A stretch of DNA of 64,000 bases from Gammaproteobacteria bacterium (GCA_021772985.1 JAJFKX010000019.1:456687-520686), one strand, 5' to 3'. Shown: positions 1 to 11,017, counted from the first letter of the stretch. The notes: a model not told the origin generated them from the letters alone. Numbers and translations: made by a program.

Positions 1-804
1 CTGGTACACCCTAATCAGGTTCAAGTCATAGGACGTGAAGAACAGGCTCACCTGGATACACTGGACGCTAAATCCCGATGGGCTACCATAGCCAGTATTA
101 TCGCTCATCAACCATTGGCCATAGTCATCGCCGATGGCCAGCCCCCTCCACCGGATTTGCAAGAGGCTGCAGAAGAGGCTTCAGTTGCTGTATGGCAATC
201 ACCTCATTCCAGTTGTACCAATGTCAATTTTCTACAACATTATTTATCCAGGGCATTAGCAGAATCCACGCTCTTGCATGGTGTGTTTATGGAGGTTTTT
301 ACCATCGGTGTATTGATTACTGGTGCGCCTGGTTGCGGCAAGAGTGAGTTGGCCTTGGAATTAATCACCCGTGGCCACCGGCTGATCGCAGATGATGCGC
401 CTGAATTCACCCAGGTATCACCTGATGTCATTGATGGAACGTGTCCTCCGGCTGTTCAGGACTGCCTGGAGGTACGCGGCCTGGGAATATTAAATGTTCG
501 CCAAATGTTTGGCGATGCTGCGGTTAAGGCGAATAAGTTTCTGCGCGTAATTATCGATTTGCAAGTCCCCTCTGATCGCCAGGCATTGGCAGAACTTGAT
601 CGCCTGCAACCTGGCCCTAACAGCCGTAGAGTAATGGATACGGATGTCCCACAAATCATTCTGCCGGTTCTGGCAGGCCGCAATTTAGCGGTTATTGTTG
701 AAGCCGCTGTCCGCGACTTCAGTTTAAAAATGAAGGGCATTGATGCCGCCAGCGATTTTATTGAACGGCATCGCGCTCTGCTGGCCCAGCAGGGTAGCAA
801 ATAG
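1..804 (+). CDS. hprK: HPr kinase/phosphorylase (5' end outside window)
   Basis: The reading frame is open from base 1, so the N-terminal part lies outside the window; 267 residues are visible. HprK phosphorylates and dephosphorylates Ser46 of HPr in the cytoplasm. Visible family features are the P-loop GAPGCGKSELALELI followed by RGHRLIADDAPE, where the acidic residues act in catalysis, and the downstream signature LEVRGLGILNVRQMFG. The C-terminal helix region is present and the gene ends normally. The Ser46 target is encoded three genes downstream in the same operon. In proteobacteria this enzyme goes with regulatory rather than sugar-transporting PTS sets, consistent with the absence of EIIBC genes here. 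The stop lies 7 bp before the rapZ start. Confidence 0.95.
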   Translation: MVHPNQVQVIGREEQAHLDTLDAKSRWATIASIIAHQPLAIVIADGQPPPPDLQEAAEEASVAVWQSPHSSCTNVNFLQHYLSRALAESTLLHGVFMEVFTIGVLITGAPGCGKSELALELITRGHRLIADDAPEFTQVSPDVIDGTCPPAVQDCLEVRGLGILNVRQMFGDAAVKANKFLRVIIDLQVPSDRQALAELDRLQPGPNSRRVMDTDVPQIILPVLAGRNLAVIVEAAVRDFSLKMKGIDAASDFIERHRALLAQQGSK

Positions 805-811
805 CGGCCTC

Positions 812-1717
812 ATGGACGAGACATCAGCAAATTGTGCTGACAGTCATCAATCAGTTTCAGGCCAACCGGAGTTGATGATTATCAGCGGTTTATCGGGTAG
901 CGGCAAAACCACCACGCTGCAGGCACTGGAAGACCTGGGTTACTACTGCGTTGACAACTTACCGGCTCCACTGGTGCAGGACCTGGTGAATCTTATGATA
1001 GTTGAACAGGATCAGTACCGGCTTTGTGCGGTAGGGCTGGACGCTCGCAACCGCGACACCCGCATGTTTAAATCGCTGTTGGAAACGTTACGGAAAGCCC
1101 CTATAAAATTACAGTTGATTTTTCTTACCGCCAGCGACCAGGCACTATTGCAACGTTTCAGTGCAACCCGTAGACGACACCCTGTAACCACAGACCATGG
1201 ATTACCAGACGCCATTGCAACCGAGCGCCGGCTGCTGCAACCATTGAGCAGTCAGGCGGATATCATTATCGACACCACCGATTGCAGCATTCATGAATTA
1301 CGCCAGCGTGTTTGGAACGGGGTCAGTCTCCAACAGCGACAACCCGCATTACTGGTCGAATCATTTGCTTTCAGCCATGGTCTGCCAGCTGATCTGGATT
1401 TTGTATTTGACGCTAGATGTTTACCTAACCCGCATTGGGTTCCGAATTTACGCGACAAAACCGGACTAGACCGGGAAGTGATGGATTATTTACAACAAGC
1501 CCCCCTGGTCAATCATTACTTAAATGATATTCATGCCCTGCTGCAACGTTGGCTAACAGAGTTTTCCAGTGCTCAACGCAGTTATCTGACAATCGGTGTT
1601 GGTTGCACCGGTGGTCAGCATCGATCAGTTTTCTTGTCCGAACAACTGGCCGTGAAGTTACGAACCGACTGGCCGGAAGTTCGGGTACGACACCGCGAAC
1701 TTGCACGGCAATTATGA
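812..1717 (+). CDS. rapZ: RNase adapter protein RapZ (nucleotide-binding)
   Basis: 301 residues from the ATG at 812, close to the family norm of about 285; an in-frame start at 740 overlaps hprK and is less likely. RapZ is a P-loop protein that in E. coli guides RNase E to the GlmZ sRNA and so tunes amino-sugar synthesis. Visible are the Walker A region IISGLSGSGKTTTLQALEDLGYYCVDNLPA and the C-terminal motif IGVGCTGGQHRSVFLSEQLA with a basic tail (RVRHREL). The E. coli function is established; here the role is inferred from homology. Its stop overlaps the start of the EIIA gene. Confidence 0.95.
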   Translation: MDETSANCADSHQSVSGQPELMIISGLSGSGKTTTLQALEDLGYYCVDNLPAPLVQDLVNLMIVEQDQYRLCAVGLDARNRDTRMFKSLLETLRKAPIKLQLIFLTASDQALLQRFSATRRRHPVTTDHGLPDAIATERRLLQPLSSQADIIIDTTDCSIHELRQRVWNGVSLQQRQPALLVESFAFSHGLPADLDFVFDARCLPNPHWVPNLRDKTGLDREVMDYLQQAPLVNHYLNDIHALLQRWLTEFSSAQRSYLTIGVGCTGGQHRSVFLSEQLAVKLRTDWPEVRVRHRELARQL

Positions 1718-2139
1718 TGGATCAAACCTGCACCCTATTGATGGTTACTCACCCTGGAATTGGCAGCGCATTACTTCATCAAATGCAGCGTATTTTCGCA
1801 GCTGACACAACCGGACAACTGACTAAACTGTATTTGATGGAAATTGATGACGATGCTTTCGGGGCAAAGCTTGATGAGGATTTTAATCACTGGATTACAA
1901 CGCTTGATGAGACCAACAAGGTGTTGGTATTAACTGATTTAGAAGGCGCCACACCCGCAAGTCTGGCCTTGCGCCATGCACGCCGGCATGGCTGGCCAGT
2001 ATTAACCGGACTGAACCTGCCAATGTTATTGAAAGCAGTCACGCACCGCCATTTGGAGCTTTCTAAGCTAATCATCAAGGTCATTGAAGGCACCCAGGAC
2101 GCTATACATATCCTATATGAACCCTATCAAACCGACTAA
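1714..2139 (+). CDS. Mannose-family PTS EIIA protein
   Basis: 141 residues from the ATG at 1714, which overlaps the rapZ stop as ATGA; a second ATG follows at 1717. The domain is a single EIIA of the mannose/sorbose family, which accepts phosphate from HPr on a histidine, here His13 in LLMVTHPGIGSALL. The segment VLVLTDLEGATPASLAL matches the conserved second half (D-L-x-G-x-T-P). No EIIB, EIIC or EIID is encoded nearby, so it more likely signals phosphorylation state than feeds a sugar permease; this is inferred from context. Confidence 0.85.
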   Translation: MMDQTCTLLMVTHPGIGSALLHQMQRIFAADTTGQLTKLYLMEIDDDAFGAKLDEDFNHWITTLDETNKVLVLTDLEGATPASLALRHARRHGWPVLTGLNLPMLLKAVTHRHLELSKLIIKVIEGTQDAIHILYEPYQTD

Positions 2140-2151
2140 CGGTACGACCGT

Positions 2152-2421
2152 ATGATCAATCAGGAGATTCAACTATCAAACCGCTTGGGACTGCATGCAC
2201 GAGCGGCCGGCAAACTGGTCAATGTTACCGGTCGATTCAGTGCTGATTGCTGGATCAGTTTTAACAATCGAAGAGTCAACGCCAAATCCATTATGGGACT
2301 GTTAACGTTGGCTGCACCCTGTGGTGCTACCCTTAAGGTAGAATTGGATGGTTCAGATGAACAAGCAGCCTATACAGCTATCACTGAGCTAATCGATCAA
2401 CGTTTTGAGGAACCCGAATAG
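2152..2421 (+). CDS. ptsH: Phosphocarrier protein HPr
   Basis: 89 residues, the usual HPr length. His15 lies in LGLHARAAGKLV and accepts phosphate from Enzyme I. Ser46 lies in VNAKSIMGLLTLAAP and is the HprK site. Both numbers match the canonical protein. It sits 12 bp after the EIIA gene and 19 bp before ptsI, in the same operon as its kinase, so the set can couple PEP-dependent and ATP-dependent phosphorylation of HPr. Confidence 0.95.
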   Translation: MINQEIQLSNRLGLHARAAGKLVNVTGRFSADCWISFNNRRVNAKSIMGLLTLAAPCGATLKVELDGSDEQAAYTAITELIDQRFEEPE

Positions 2422-2440
2422 CCTATAAGAATATAAGAGC

Positions 2441-4174
2441 ATGTTATCGCTGACTGGAACCGCCATAGCCGATGGGGTAACCATCGGTACAGTACACCGC
2501 CTGATCCAGGATGAACTGACTGTCCAGCAAATGACCTTGACCAGCGAGAAGGCTTTGCAGCTGGAGACCAAACGGCTACATCAGGCGCGACAATCAGCGG
2601 CGGAACAGCTACGACAACAACAACAACGCACCAGCAACCCTGCTGCTGATGAAGTGCTCGGCATGCATCTGCAAATGTTGCTTGATCCTGAATTACTCGA
2701 CAACACAATCGCAACCATCAGCAGTGGGAAATGTAATGCGGAATGGGCCTTAATTCAGGTACAAACCAAGTTGCTGGATCAATTAAACATCAGCGAAGAC
2801 GATTACCTTCGTGCGCGCACCGATGACATCGAGCATGTAATTCGGCTATTGCACCAGCAACTGCAAAGCGATAACACCAACCTTGCAGATCACTTACCTA
2901 CCAAACTGCATGACATCATTGTGGTTGCTGCTGATCCAAGCCCGGCTGAACTGGTATTAATCAAACAACGAGGTGCCAGCGGTTTGGTCACTGAACAAGG
3001 CAGTGCCTACAGCCATACCGCCATTTTAGCGCGCGGCTTGAACCTACCTACAGTGCTCGCTGTTCCACAAGCGCTGTCAATTTTGCGCGAGCATGAAATG
3101 TTGATACTGGATGGGCACCATGGTGCACTGTTTGCTGAGCCTGATGAGGCCATGCAACGCCATTACCAGCAAAAAACCATCGCCTATCAGCAGCACCTGA
3201 GTAAGCAGAAAACACTTGGTCAGGTTGCCTGTCAAACCCAGGATGGTACCGCGATCCAATTACTGGCGAACATTGAGCATGCCGGTGATATTAAAAACGC
3301 GCTTGATGCCGGTGCAACTGGAATCGGGTTGTTACGCAGCGAGTTATTGTTCCTCCAGGAACAACCGGGGTTGGTGGATGATGAGCAGCTGCAATATGAG
3401 TGCTATACACGCTTGGCCAAATTAATGCATCAAGATGGTAAAGCTCTTCCATTGACGGTCCGCACCCTGGATGTTGGTAGTGACAAGCCATTACCTCAAT
3501 CTTCTGAAAAAATTGACTGGTACCTGAATGCAGAACCTAACCCCGCTTTAGGGCTCCGCGGCATTCGCTTCAGCTTGCGTTATCCGCAATGGTTTAAAAT
3601 ACAACTGCGAGCGTTATTGCGAGCCAGCCAGCATGGCCATATCCGCATCCTGTTACCCATGATCAGTATGCGTGAGGAAATACTCAGCGTGCGACGTTTG
3701 ATCCACAAGTGCAGTATGGATTTAAAAGCAGAGCAATATTCTGAGTTACAGGCTGATGCCATCGAACTGGGTGCAATGATTGAAACACCTGCCGCCGCAC
3801 TGGCTATTCGGGAGTTGCTACCGCTGGTAGATTTTATTGCCATAGGCAGTAACGACCTGGTCCAATATACCTTGGCGATCGATCGTAAAAATGACAATAT
3901 TTCTCGTTGGTATGCACCACAACATCCAGCCATAGTAAGCTTGCTTACCAGCATTATCAGCGCCGCTCATCAACATAAAAAGCCCGTCAGTGTCTGTGGT
4001 GAGCTGGCCAGTGCTCCCGACTATATTCCATTGTTGCTGGGTATGGGTTTACGCGAATTCAGCGTACACCCCGGGTGCCTTCTGAACGTAAAACAACAAT
4101 TACACACACTGGATCAGGCTGTCTGTCGGGATCGAATTACAGAACTGTTGGCTGACTCTGCGAGCCAACCATAA
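2441..4174 (+). CDS. ptsI: PTS Enzyme I (PEP-protein phosphotransferase)
   Basis: 577 residues, normal Enzyme I length with no extra GAF domain, so it is not a PtsP-type EI. It autophosphorylates with PEP and passes the phosphate to HPr. The phosphohistidine is His192 in GSAYSHTAILARGLNLPTV. The PEP-binding barrel shows GIGLLRSELLF, LDVGSDKPLP, ALGLRGIRFSL, IGSNDLVQYTLAIDR and the active-site Cys in VCGELASAPDYIPLLLGMGL. It is the last gene of the operon and converges on the Nudix/ThiE gene with an 8-bp gap and no obvious terminator between them. Confidence 0.96.
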   Translation: MLSLTGTAIADGVTIGTVHRLIQDELTVQQMTLTSEKALQLETKRLHQARQSAAEQLRQQQQRTSNPAADEVLGMHLQMLLDPELLDNTIATISSGKCNAEWALIQVQTKLLDQLNISEDDYLRARTDDIEHVIRLLHQQLQSDNTNLADHLPTKLHDIIVVAADPSPAELVLIKQRGASGLVTEQGSAYSHTAILARGLNLPTVLAVPQALSILREHEMLILDGHHGALFAEPDEAMQRHYQQKTIAYQQHLSKQKTLGQVACQTQDGTAIQLLANIEHAGDIKNALDAGATGIGLLRSELLFLQEQPGLVDDEQLQYECYTRLAKLMHQDGKALPLTVRTLDVGSDKPLPQSSEKIDWYLNAEPNPALGLRGIRFSLRYPQWFKIQLRALLRASQHGHIRILLPMISMREEILSVRRLIHKCSMDLKAEQYSELQADAIELGAMIETPAAALAIRELLPLVDFIAIGSNDLVQYTLAIDRKNDNISRWYAPQHPAIVSLLTSIISAAHQHKKPVSVCGELASAPDYIPLLLGMGLREFSVHPGCLLNVKQQLHTLDQAVCRDRITELLADSASQP

Positions 4175-4182
4175 ATACCAAT

Positions 4183-5142
4183 CTAGGCTCGCCAAAAGCC
4201 CGCAATGCCGGCAACACCTACAGCACCATTGGATCGAGCCTGGTCCTGGTCTTCGGGTTGTAAGCCACCCAGCGCATAAACGGGCAAATTTGAACTGGCA
4301 GTCAATTCAGCAAACCGTTTCCAGCCCAGCGGGCTTGCCTGTGGATGACTGGTCGTCGGTTTAACCGGGCTAAGCAAACCGTAGTCACAACCCAGCAGCA
4401 AAGCCAAGCTTAACTCTTCAGCATCATGGCATGATGCACCCAACAATCTGTTTTTCGGTATCGGTCTTTCAATGTTGTTAGCAACTGTCAGTTCACGTAA
4501 TAACCCACTGTTCAAGTGAATACCGTTGGCAAGGTCATTAAACTCATGATCAAGCCCACAGTTAATCACCAACTGAGCGCCAGCTGCCGTGCAAACCGAA
4601 CGGCAATTATCAGCCAGCTGCATAAGCTGTTCAGCTGTCCAGCCTGGTTGACGTAGTTGAACAATCCCAACTCTTCCTCCGCAAAGACTGGATTCCAATG
4701 CCTTCACAAACAAGTGCTGCTGATTTGGCAGACACTGTGGTGTGATCAGGTATTGACCCGGCAGTCGCAATGCATTGATGATTGGCGCATCAGCTTCAGG
4801 CATGTCCAGTTGGCATAATTCATCGTAACTGGCCCAACGCAACGGCTGTTGTTCAAGGCTGCGTACTTCACCCTGCCAGCGCAGCACCTCAAACACATGC
4901 AAACGGACCGCCTTTTCCGGATAACGATGATATACGGTGATTAATGGCTGGGCAGCAAGTACATCAATACCCAACTCTTCAGACAACTCACGATGTAAAG
5001 CTTGCTGGGGGCTTTCATCCTGTTCAAGTTTACCACCTGGGAATTCCCAGGTTCCAGCCAAATGCTTGTCAGCACTGCGCTGGCTAAGCAACACCCGGCC
5101 CTGTGAATCACACAAAACACCGGCCGCGACCTCAATGGTCAT
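4183..5142 (-). CDS. Nudix hydrolase (MutT-like) fused to a ThiE-like domain
   Basis: 319 residues. The N-terminal half (about 1-130) is a MutT-type Nudix domain with a perfect Nudix box, GKLEQDESPQQALHRELSEELGI, expected to hydrolyse oxidised dGTP. The C-terminal half (about 135-319) resembles thiamine-phosphate synthase: VGIVQLRQPGW near its start, LLGASCHDAEEL in the middle and YALGGLQPED near the end. The same fusion is found in other gammaproteobacteria near secA. The role of the ThiE-like half is unclear, and I cannot confirm a complete TMP synthase active site. It starts 14 bp after the secA stop, suggesting one transcript. Confidence 0.9.
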   Translation of the reverse strand: MTIEVAAGVLCDSQGRVLLSQRSADKHLAGTWEFPGGKLEQDESPQQALHRELSEELGIDVLAAQPLITVYHRYPEKAVRLHVFEVLRWQGEVRSLEQQPLRWASYDELCQLDMPEADAPIINALRLPGQYLITPQCLPNQQHLFVKALESSLCGGRVGIVQLRQPGWTAEQLMQLADNCRSVCTAAGAQLVINCGLDHEFNDLANGIHLNSGLLRELTVANNIERPIPKNRLLGASCHDAEELSLALLLGCDYGLLSPVKPTTSHPQASPLGWKRFAELTASSNLPVYALGGLQPEDQDQARSNGAVGVAGIAGFWRA

Positions 5143-5156
5143 GGTCTTTTTAAACG

Positions 5157-7871
5157 TTAGCTAAGTTGCCCGTGGCACTGCTTGAATTTTTTACCTGAAC
5201 CACAGGGACAAGGCTCATTACGCCCCACCTTACGACCATCGCGTTCAAATGGTTGTTGTTTAGCATCAGCCTGTGCTTGTGGGCCGGGAGCATTGCCAGC
5301 CTGCATTGCCGAAGCCTGTGCGTGTTGATATTCCATTTGCTGGGGACTACGGCGATTTTCATCCACCGCTTCAACATCCTCTTCAGTACGAATCTGCACC
5401 CGTGAAAGCAATTTCATTACTTCACGCTTAAGCGAATCAAGCATTTCACTGAACATGCCAAATGATTCGCGCTTGTATTCCTGCTTGGGTTGCTTTTGCG
5501 CATAGCCACGTAAATGAATACCCTGGCGCAGATGATCCATATTCGATAAATGATCCTTCCATTGCTGATCAAGCACATTTAATACCAGTGCCTTTTCGAA
5601 CTGTCGCATTACCTCTGAACCGGTAGCCTCTTCTTTGGCGGCAAAATGTTCATCAACTTTTGTCAGAACTTTTTCACGCAACGCTTCATGGCTTATTTCG
5701 TCATCCTCCGACAGCCACTGTTGAAGTGGAGCTCGAATTCCAAAATCCCCTTCCAGGGCTTTTTCCAAGCCATGTGCATCCCATTGTTCCTCGATGCTGC
5801 CTGTTGGTAGATATTCCTCAAACAAACCATGGAACACATCTTCACGAATATCCTTAACGGTATCGCCAACATCATCGGCTTCCATCAAGTCATTGCGCAT
5901 TTCATAAATTACCCGGCGCTGATCATTGGCAACATCATCAAACTCCAGCAAATGCTTGCGCAAGTCAAAATTATGCCCTTCCACTTTGCGTTGTGCGTTT
6001 TCAATAGCCTTGCTCACCCATGGGTGTTCAATAGCTTCATTTTCCTGCATCCCCAACTTTTGCATCATTGTGCCGACTCGACCGCCTGCAAAAATGCGCA
6101 TCAGGTTATCTTCCAGAGATAAATAAAACCTTGAAGAACCTGGATCACCCTGACGCCCGGACCGCCCACGTAACTGATTATCTATTCGGCGAGACTCATG
6201 CCGTTCAGTACCGATAATATGTAAACCACCGGCTTCCAGTACCTGCTGGTGTCGTTGGTCCCAATCTATCTTTAATTGCGCTTTCTTATCATCAGACAGC
6301 CCTTCGCCCAATTCAGCTAATTCAACTTGGAAGTTCCCGCCCAGAACAATATCAGTACCACGGCCGGCCATGTTGGTGGCAATAGTCACTGCCTCAGGAC
6401 GCCCGGCTTCGGCAACAATATGTGCTTCACGCTCATGTTGTTTTGCATTCAGCACTTGGTGTTTGATTTTTTGCTGTTGTAACAAGCGTGATATAAGCTC
6501 TGAAGTTTCGATCGAAGTGGTACCCACCAATACGGGTTGACCACGTTTGACGCAGTCCTTGATATCTTCGCCAATAGCGTGGAATTTTTCTTCCTGGGTC
6601 AGATAGACCAGATCACCCATGTCATCTCGAACCATGACCTGGTGGGTTGGAATTGAAACCACTTCCAAGCTGTAAATACTCTGAAACTCGTAAGCTTCGG
6701 TATCAGCAGTACCGGTCATACCGGACAGCTTTGTATACAAACGGAAATAATTCTGAAAGGTAATCGATGCCAGCGTTTGGTTTTCGCGTTGAATCGGCAC
6801 CCCTTCTTTCGCTTCTATCGCTTGATGCAGACCATCTGACCAACGTCGCCCAGACAACGTACGGCCGGTGAACTCATCGACTATCACCACCTCTCCATCA
6901 CGGACGATATAGTCTACATCCTTGTTAAACAGGTAATGTGCCCGCAACGATGCGTTCAAATGATGAACCAGGTTCAAGTTAGCTGCCTGATACAGACTGT
7001 CATCAGCTTTCAGCATCCCAGCTTTGACCAACAACTCCTCGACATGCGACATGCCTTCTTCAGTCATATAGACTTGACGGTTCTTTTCTTCCAGGCTGAA
7101 ATCACCTGGACCATCTTCTTCTTCCTGCTTGATCAATTGCGGGACCAGCTTATCGATCTTGACATACAGTTCCGGGCTTTCATCAGCCGGACCGGAAATA
7201 ATCAGTGGCGTACGCGCCTCATCAATCAGAATTGAATCAACTTCATCGATAATCCCGAAAGCCTGCCCACGCTGAACTTTTTGTTCAGCATTGAAAGCCA
7301 TATTATCTCGCAGATAATCGAAACCCAGCTCATTGTTGGTCGCATAGGTAACATCACAAGCATAAGCTGCGCGCTTTGCAGCAGTGGTCATACCAGGAAC
7401 CGCCACCCCAACAGTAAGGCCCAGAGCTTCATAAATTGGACGCATCCAATCTGCATCTCGACGCGCTAAATAGTCATTTACCGTAACGACATGCACGCCA
7501 TTACCCGTCAGCGTATTCAAATATACCGCCAGTGTTGCTACCAGGGTTTTACCTTCACCGGTTTTCATTTCGGCAATCATGCCTTGATGCAACACCATGC
7601 CGCCTATCATCTGGACATCAAAATGGCGCATACCCAAGGTCCGCACTGAGGCTTCACGGCACACCGCAAATGCTTCAGGCAATAGCTCGTCCAGGTTTTC
7701 GCCACCATCCAGAAGTTGGCGAAACTCTGCGGTCTTGGCTCTGAGCGCCTCATCACTGAGTTTTTTTATCTCAGGCTCTAATTCGTTGATATGCTTGACC
7801 GTACGCTCCATGCGTTTGATAAGCCGATCATTACGGCTACCGACCAGTTTGGTAATTAACTTGTTGAACAT
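5157..7871 (-). CDS. secA: Preprotein translocase ATPase SecA
   Basis: 904 residues, the usual proteobacterial length. SecA drives Sec-dependent export with ATP. Visible are the Walker A region [18 protein letters not shown], the DEAD-type Walker B segment [17 protein letters not shown], the [13 protein letters not shown] motif, [13 protein letters not shown], and the C-terminal zinc-binding tail [17 protein letters not shown] that contacts SecB and lipid. A purine-rich GGATTTGAG stretch lies just upstream of the ATG. The Nudix/ThiE gene follows closely. Confidence 0.98.
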   Translation of the reverse strand: MFNKLITKLVGSRNDRLIKRMERTVKHINELEPEIKKLSDEALRAKTAEFRQLLDGGENLDELLPEAFAVCREASVRTLGMRHFDVQMIGGMVLHQGMIAEMKTGEGKTLVATLAVYLNTLTGNGVHVVTVNDYLARRDADWMRPIYEALGLTVGVAVPGMTTAAKRAAYACDVTYATNNELGFDYLRDNMAFNAEQKVQRGQAFGIIDEVDSILIDEARTPLIISGPADESPELYVKIDKLVPQLIKQEEEDGPGDFSLEEKNRQVYMTEEGMSHVEELLVKAGMLKADDSLYQAANLNLVHHLNASLRAHYLFNKDVDYIVRDGEVVIVDEFTGRTLSGRRWSDGLHQAIEAKEGVPIQRENQTLASITFQNYFRLYTKLSGMTGTADTEAYEFQSIYSLEVVSIPTHQVMVRDDMGDLVYLTQEEKFHAIGEDIKDCVKRGQPVLVGTTSIETSELISRLLQQQKIKHQVLNAKQHEREAHIVAEAGRPEAVTIATNMAGRGTDIVLGGNFQVELAELGEGLSDDKKAQLKIDWDQRHQQVLEAGGLHIIGTERHESRRIDNQLRGRSGRQGDPGSSRFYLSLEDNLMRIFAGGRVGTMMQKLGMQENEAIEHPWVSKAIENAQRKVEGHNFDLRKHLLEFDDVANDQRRVIYEMRNDLMEADDVGDTVKDIREDVFHGLFEEYLPTGSIEEQWDAHGLEKALEGDFGIRAPLQQWLSEDDEISHEALREKVLTKVDEHFAAKEEATGSEVMRQFEKALVLNVLDQQWKDHLSNMDHLRQGIHLRGYAQKQPKQEYKRESFGMFSEMLDSLKREVMKLLSRVQIRTEEDVEAVDENRRSPQQMEYQHAQASAMQAGNAPGPQAQADAKQQPFERDGRKVGRNEPCPCGSGKKFKQCHGQLS

Positions 7872-8271
7872 GCGCTCAAATCCAGGCTTGTTTTTGCGAT
7901 AAATGGCAGGCAGTGTACCAGCAGTGAGAGTTGGGGGTTAGACGCACAAATGCAAGATACAACTGTTACAATTTCCTTGTTGAATCCCGATTGGTACATG
8001 TCAGCGTGCCTAACCACTAATAATGTAATGTTCAGACGCCGTCCAGGCATCCGATTTAAAGCGCGCTCGCAGCGAACAACCAGCCCATTACAACGAACGC
8101 AACGCTACAATGATTGACTGAGGGGCTCTCTCCGGGCGAGTCACCAAGCACTCATCCGCCACGTTTTACCTCTCGGTAAGCACCGGCTATTTCGTTCGAG
8201 GCATGGCTTACGACTAACCGTTGGGTAACTCGCTGAATGTTGCATTATTAGTGACGAGGTACACTAGCCCA
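7872..8271. other. Intergenic region between secA and dciA-like gene
   Basis: About 400 bp with no convincing gene. It must carry the secA promoter (- strand) and probably that of the dciA-like gene (+ strand). I see no tRNA and no known riboswitch. A 64-codon frame at 7856-8050 on the - strand overlaps the secA start and shows no SecM arrest motif. Confidence 0.5.
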
Positions 8272-8610
8272 ATGAGATCAAAATTTGATAGCGATCCACG
8301 CTCTGCTGGAGACACAGCCAAACATACGATTCCGCAGCTATTAGCACATAGTCGAGATTTCATGCATCTTGAAAAATTGCTTAAACAACGCTTGAAGCAA
8401 ATCCCCGAACATGCCTATCGAGTGGCTTGCCTGCGGAATACTGAACTGAGTTTGTTCTGCACCGATTCTATTTGGCTTGGTCGATTGCGATTATTGCAAC
8501 CGGATATTCTTCAAATATGCCGCCAACTAAATACCGAACAATTGCTTACTGAACGTGTGCTTTCAATTAAAACCAGGGTCAAACCAGACCCGGCGGAACG
8601 ATTTGTTTAG
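8272..8610 (+). CDS. dciA: DciA-like protein (DUF721), DnaB helicase operator
   Basis: 112 residues from the ATG at 8272; an upstream TTG at 8221 is in frame but poorly supported. A GAGG lies about 12 bases before the ATG. The protein is basic, with the DUF721 pattern: an N-terminal helix of the type LEKLLKQRLKQIPEHAYRVA, then short strands (LSLFCTDSIWLGRLRLLQP) resembling a KH-like fold. DciA proteins load or manage the replicative helicase DnaB in bacteria without DnaC. The position between secA and lpxC is the characteristic place for this gene in gammaproteobacteria, which supports the call more than the short sequence does. Confidence 0.7.
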   Translation: MRSKFDSDPRSAGDTAKHTIPQLLAHSRDFMHLEKLLKQRLKQIPEHAYRVACLRNTELSLFCTDSIWLGRLRLLQPDILQICRQLNTEQLLTERVLSIKTRVKPDPAERFV

Positions 8611-8634
8611 ACTATAGCGGCTAATCGACAATAC

Positions 8635-9546
8635 TTAATTAGCGCTGGCAGGGTGCAGATAAGATACTGGCACTTCCTTCGGGTCATCAAAACTGACCAC
8701 TTCAAATGCATCCTTTGTGACCAGCAGTTTTTGCAGTAACCGATTGTTCAGATCATGTCCGGACTTATAGCCGGAAAACTCACCAATCAATGCGTGACCC
8801 AGCAAATACATATCACCGATTACATCCAGAATCTTGTGCCGTACTAATTCATCACGGCTGCGTAATCCATCTTCATTGAGTACCCGAAAATCATCCAGAA
8901 CAACAGCATTATCCATGCTGCCGCCCAGCACCAGGTTGTTTTTACGCAGCATTTCCAGATCCCGCATAAAACCAAAAGTCCGTGCCCGAGCTACTTCCTT
9001 CAAATAAGCTGTGGTCGAAAAATCCAGAGCTGCCCGGGTATTTTGGTCGGTAAAGATTGGGTGATCAAAATCAATTTCAAAATTGACGCGCAAGCCAGAA
9101 TGGGGTTCCAGCATCGCCCACTTATCTTCCATTTCAACGCGCACAGGTTTACGAATCCGGATAAACTTTTTCGCCGCCTGCTGTTGCTGGATACCCGCCG
9201 ATTGCAGTAAAAAAACGAATGGGCCGGCACTGCCATCCATAATAGGTACTTCTGGAGCACTGACATCGATATAAGCATTGTCGATACCCAGCCCGGCCAA
9301 CGCCGACATTAAATGTTCAACAGTACCTATACGGGCATCACCTTTGGTCAAGGTGGTACAAAACCGGGTGTCGCCAACATTTTCAGCTTTGGCGGGAATA
9401 TCCACTACCTTTTCCAAATCCACCCGACGAAATACTATGCCTGTATTTGCGGCTGCCGGGCGCAATGTTAAGGTGGCTTTACGGCCTGTATGAATACCTA
9501 CACCGGTGGCACGAATTACATTTTGAAGAGTACGTTGCCTGATCAC
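8635..9546 (-). CDS. lpxC: UDP-3-O-acyl-N-acetylglucosamine deacetylase LpxC
   Basis: 303 residues, normal length. It performs the committed Zn-dependent step of lipid A synthesis. Visible signatures are the N-terminal [37 protein letters not shown] with its first zinc histidine, [11 protein letters not shown], and the zinc-binding [17 protein letters not shown]. It is the last gene of the dcw cluster, 190 bp downstream of ftsZ, so it may also have its own promoter. It confirms an LPS-bearing outer membrane. Confidence 0.97.
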   Translation of the reverse strand: MIRQRTLQNVIRATGVGIHTGRKATLTLRPAAANTGIVFRRVDLEKVVDIPAKAENVGDTRFCTTLTKGDARIGTVEHLMSALAGLGIDNAYIDVSAPEVPIMDGSAGPFVFLLQSAGIQQQQAAKKFIRIRKPVRVEMEDKWAMLEPHSGLRVNFEIDFDHPIFTDQNTRAALDFSTTAYLKEVARARTFGFMRDLEMLRKNNLVLGGSMDNAVVLDDFRVLNEDGLRSRDELVRHKILDVIGDMYLLGHALIGEFSGYKSGHDLNNRLLQKLLVTKDAFEVVSFDDPKEVPVSYLHPASAN

Positions 9547-9736
9547 TATTATTCGCCTGATTCCTTACCTGTTCACTGATAACGAGTCGAACCTGTTATT
9601 GGTTATACGACTTTAGTTTAACTAATTTGCCGTTGTGCTGGCGCGCATGTTAGCACACCTATGCATAAACCAATGCTTAACAGGCTTTCGCCATTATCGC
9701 ATTACTTACGTAATAATACGTAGTTATGCGGTGATA

Positions 9737-10924
9737 TCAATCAGCCTGATTACGCAAAAACGCCGGAATATCCAGATAATCCATCTCCGACTGCTTAATG
9801 CTGGCTCCATCAGTACCGGTATTTTGCATTACCTGAGCCTCATTGGCCTGAGCCTGCTTGGCCTGTAGGGCTACCTGCTGTTGCTGCTGATCCTGTTGCT
9901 GACGGTTCTGCTGACGCTGGCGGCCAAGCTGTATATGGGTAACTTCCTCTGGCTTAAGGTTGCTTTGTCGCTCACCTAAACCAGTAGCTATAACGGTTAC
10001 CCGAAGCTCATCTTCCATATCCATATCAACGCCTGCGCCAATCACCACTGTAGCGTCTGGTGAACTAAGGTCGCTAATAGTTGAAGCCACTTCTTCAAAT
10101 TCACGCATTGTCATATTCATGCCAGCTGTAATATTCACCAGCAGACCACAGGCACCTGACAAATCAATATCTTCAAGCAGTGGGCTGCCTATCGCCATAT
10201 TGGCCGCCATAACTGCACGGTCTTCACCCCGGCAGTGGCCTGCACCCATCATTGCCATACCCATTTCCGACATCACGGTACGAACATCAGCGAAATCGAC
10301 ATTGATCAGACCCGGACGGGTAATCAATTCTGCAATACCTTGAACTGCACCGTGTAATACCTCATTGGCACTTCGGAAAGCACTCAATAAAGTCACATCA
10401 CTGCCCAACACACTAAGTAATTTAGCATTCGGAATAGTGATTAATGAGTCAACATGGTAGCCCAGTTCTTCGATGCCGTGCTGGGCGACCTGAGACCGGC
10501 GTTGACCTTCAAATGGGAATGGCCGGGTAACTACGGCCACCGTCAAAATACCCAACTCCTTGGCTGCTTGAGCAACCACAGGCGCAGCACCTGTACCAGT
10601 GCCGCCACCCATGCCACAAGTGATGAATACCATATCCGAACCATCCAACAGTTCTAGAATCCGGTCACGATCCTCAAGTGCGGCCTGTCGGCCAACTTCC
10701 GGGTTTGCCCCGGCACCGAGACCTTTGGTCACACTACTACCGATCTGCAGCGTATGTTTACCATCAAAGGCACGCAGTGCCTGAGCATCGGTATTGATGG
10801 CAATAAACTCAACGCCTTCAATACCATCATTTACCATTTGATTGACAGCATTATTACCGCCACCGCCAACACCGATCACTTTAATGATCGCGCCGGGTTG
10901 ATAATTATCAACGATTTCAAACAT
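9737..10924 (-). CDS. ftsZ: Cell division GTPase FtsZ
   Basis: 395 residues. It is a tubulin-like GTPase that forms the division ring. Visible are [17 protein letters not shown] at the N-terminus, the tubulin signature [13 protein letters not shown], the catalytic T7 loop [11 protein letters not shown], a Gln-rich linker near residues 330-355, and the C-terminal peptide [14 protein letters not shown] that binds FtsA and ZipA. It lies 93 bp after ftsA. Confidence 0.98.
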   Translation of the reverse strand: MFEIVDNYQPGAIIKVIGVGGGGNNAVNQMVNDGIEGVEFIAINTDAQALRAFDGKHTLQIGSSVTKGLGAGANPEVGRQAALEDRDRILELLDGSDMVFITCGMGGGTGTGAAPVVAQAAKELGILTVAVVTRPFPFEGQRRSQVAQHGIEELGYHVDSLITIPNAKLLSVLGSDVTLLSAFRSANEVLHGAVQGIAELITRPGLINVDFADVRTVMSEMGMAMMGAGHCRGEDRAVMAANMAIGSPLLEDIDLSGACGLLVNITAGMNMTMREFEEVASTISDLSSPDATVVIGAGVDMDMEDELRVTVIATGLGERQSNLKPEEVTHIQLGRQRQQNRQQQDQQQQQVALQAKQAQANEAQVMQNTGTDGASIKQSEMDYLDIPAFLRNQAD

Positions 10925-11017
10925 TTTCCTTCTCCACAGCTTACTTAATTGCTAATGACACGGTGGTTGTGTTCGACCGCACACCTGATCGTGTCTTAAA
11001 AAACTTAACAGAACCCA

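Noticed and set aside
740..811. Longer N-terminus for RapZ
   Set aside because: It would overlap hprK by 65 bp and has no similarity to RapZ; the ATG at 812 fits better.
7856..8050. 64-codon frame overlapping the secA start on the same strand, possible SecM-like arrest peptide
   Set aside because: No signal sequence, no arrest motif of the FxxxxWIxxxxGIRAGP type and overlap with the secA start make it a chance frame.
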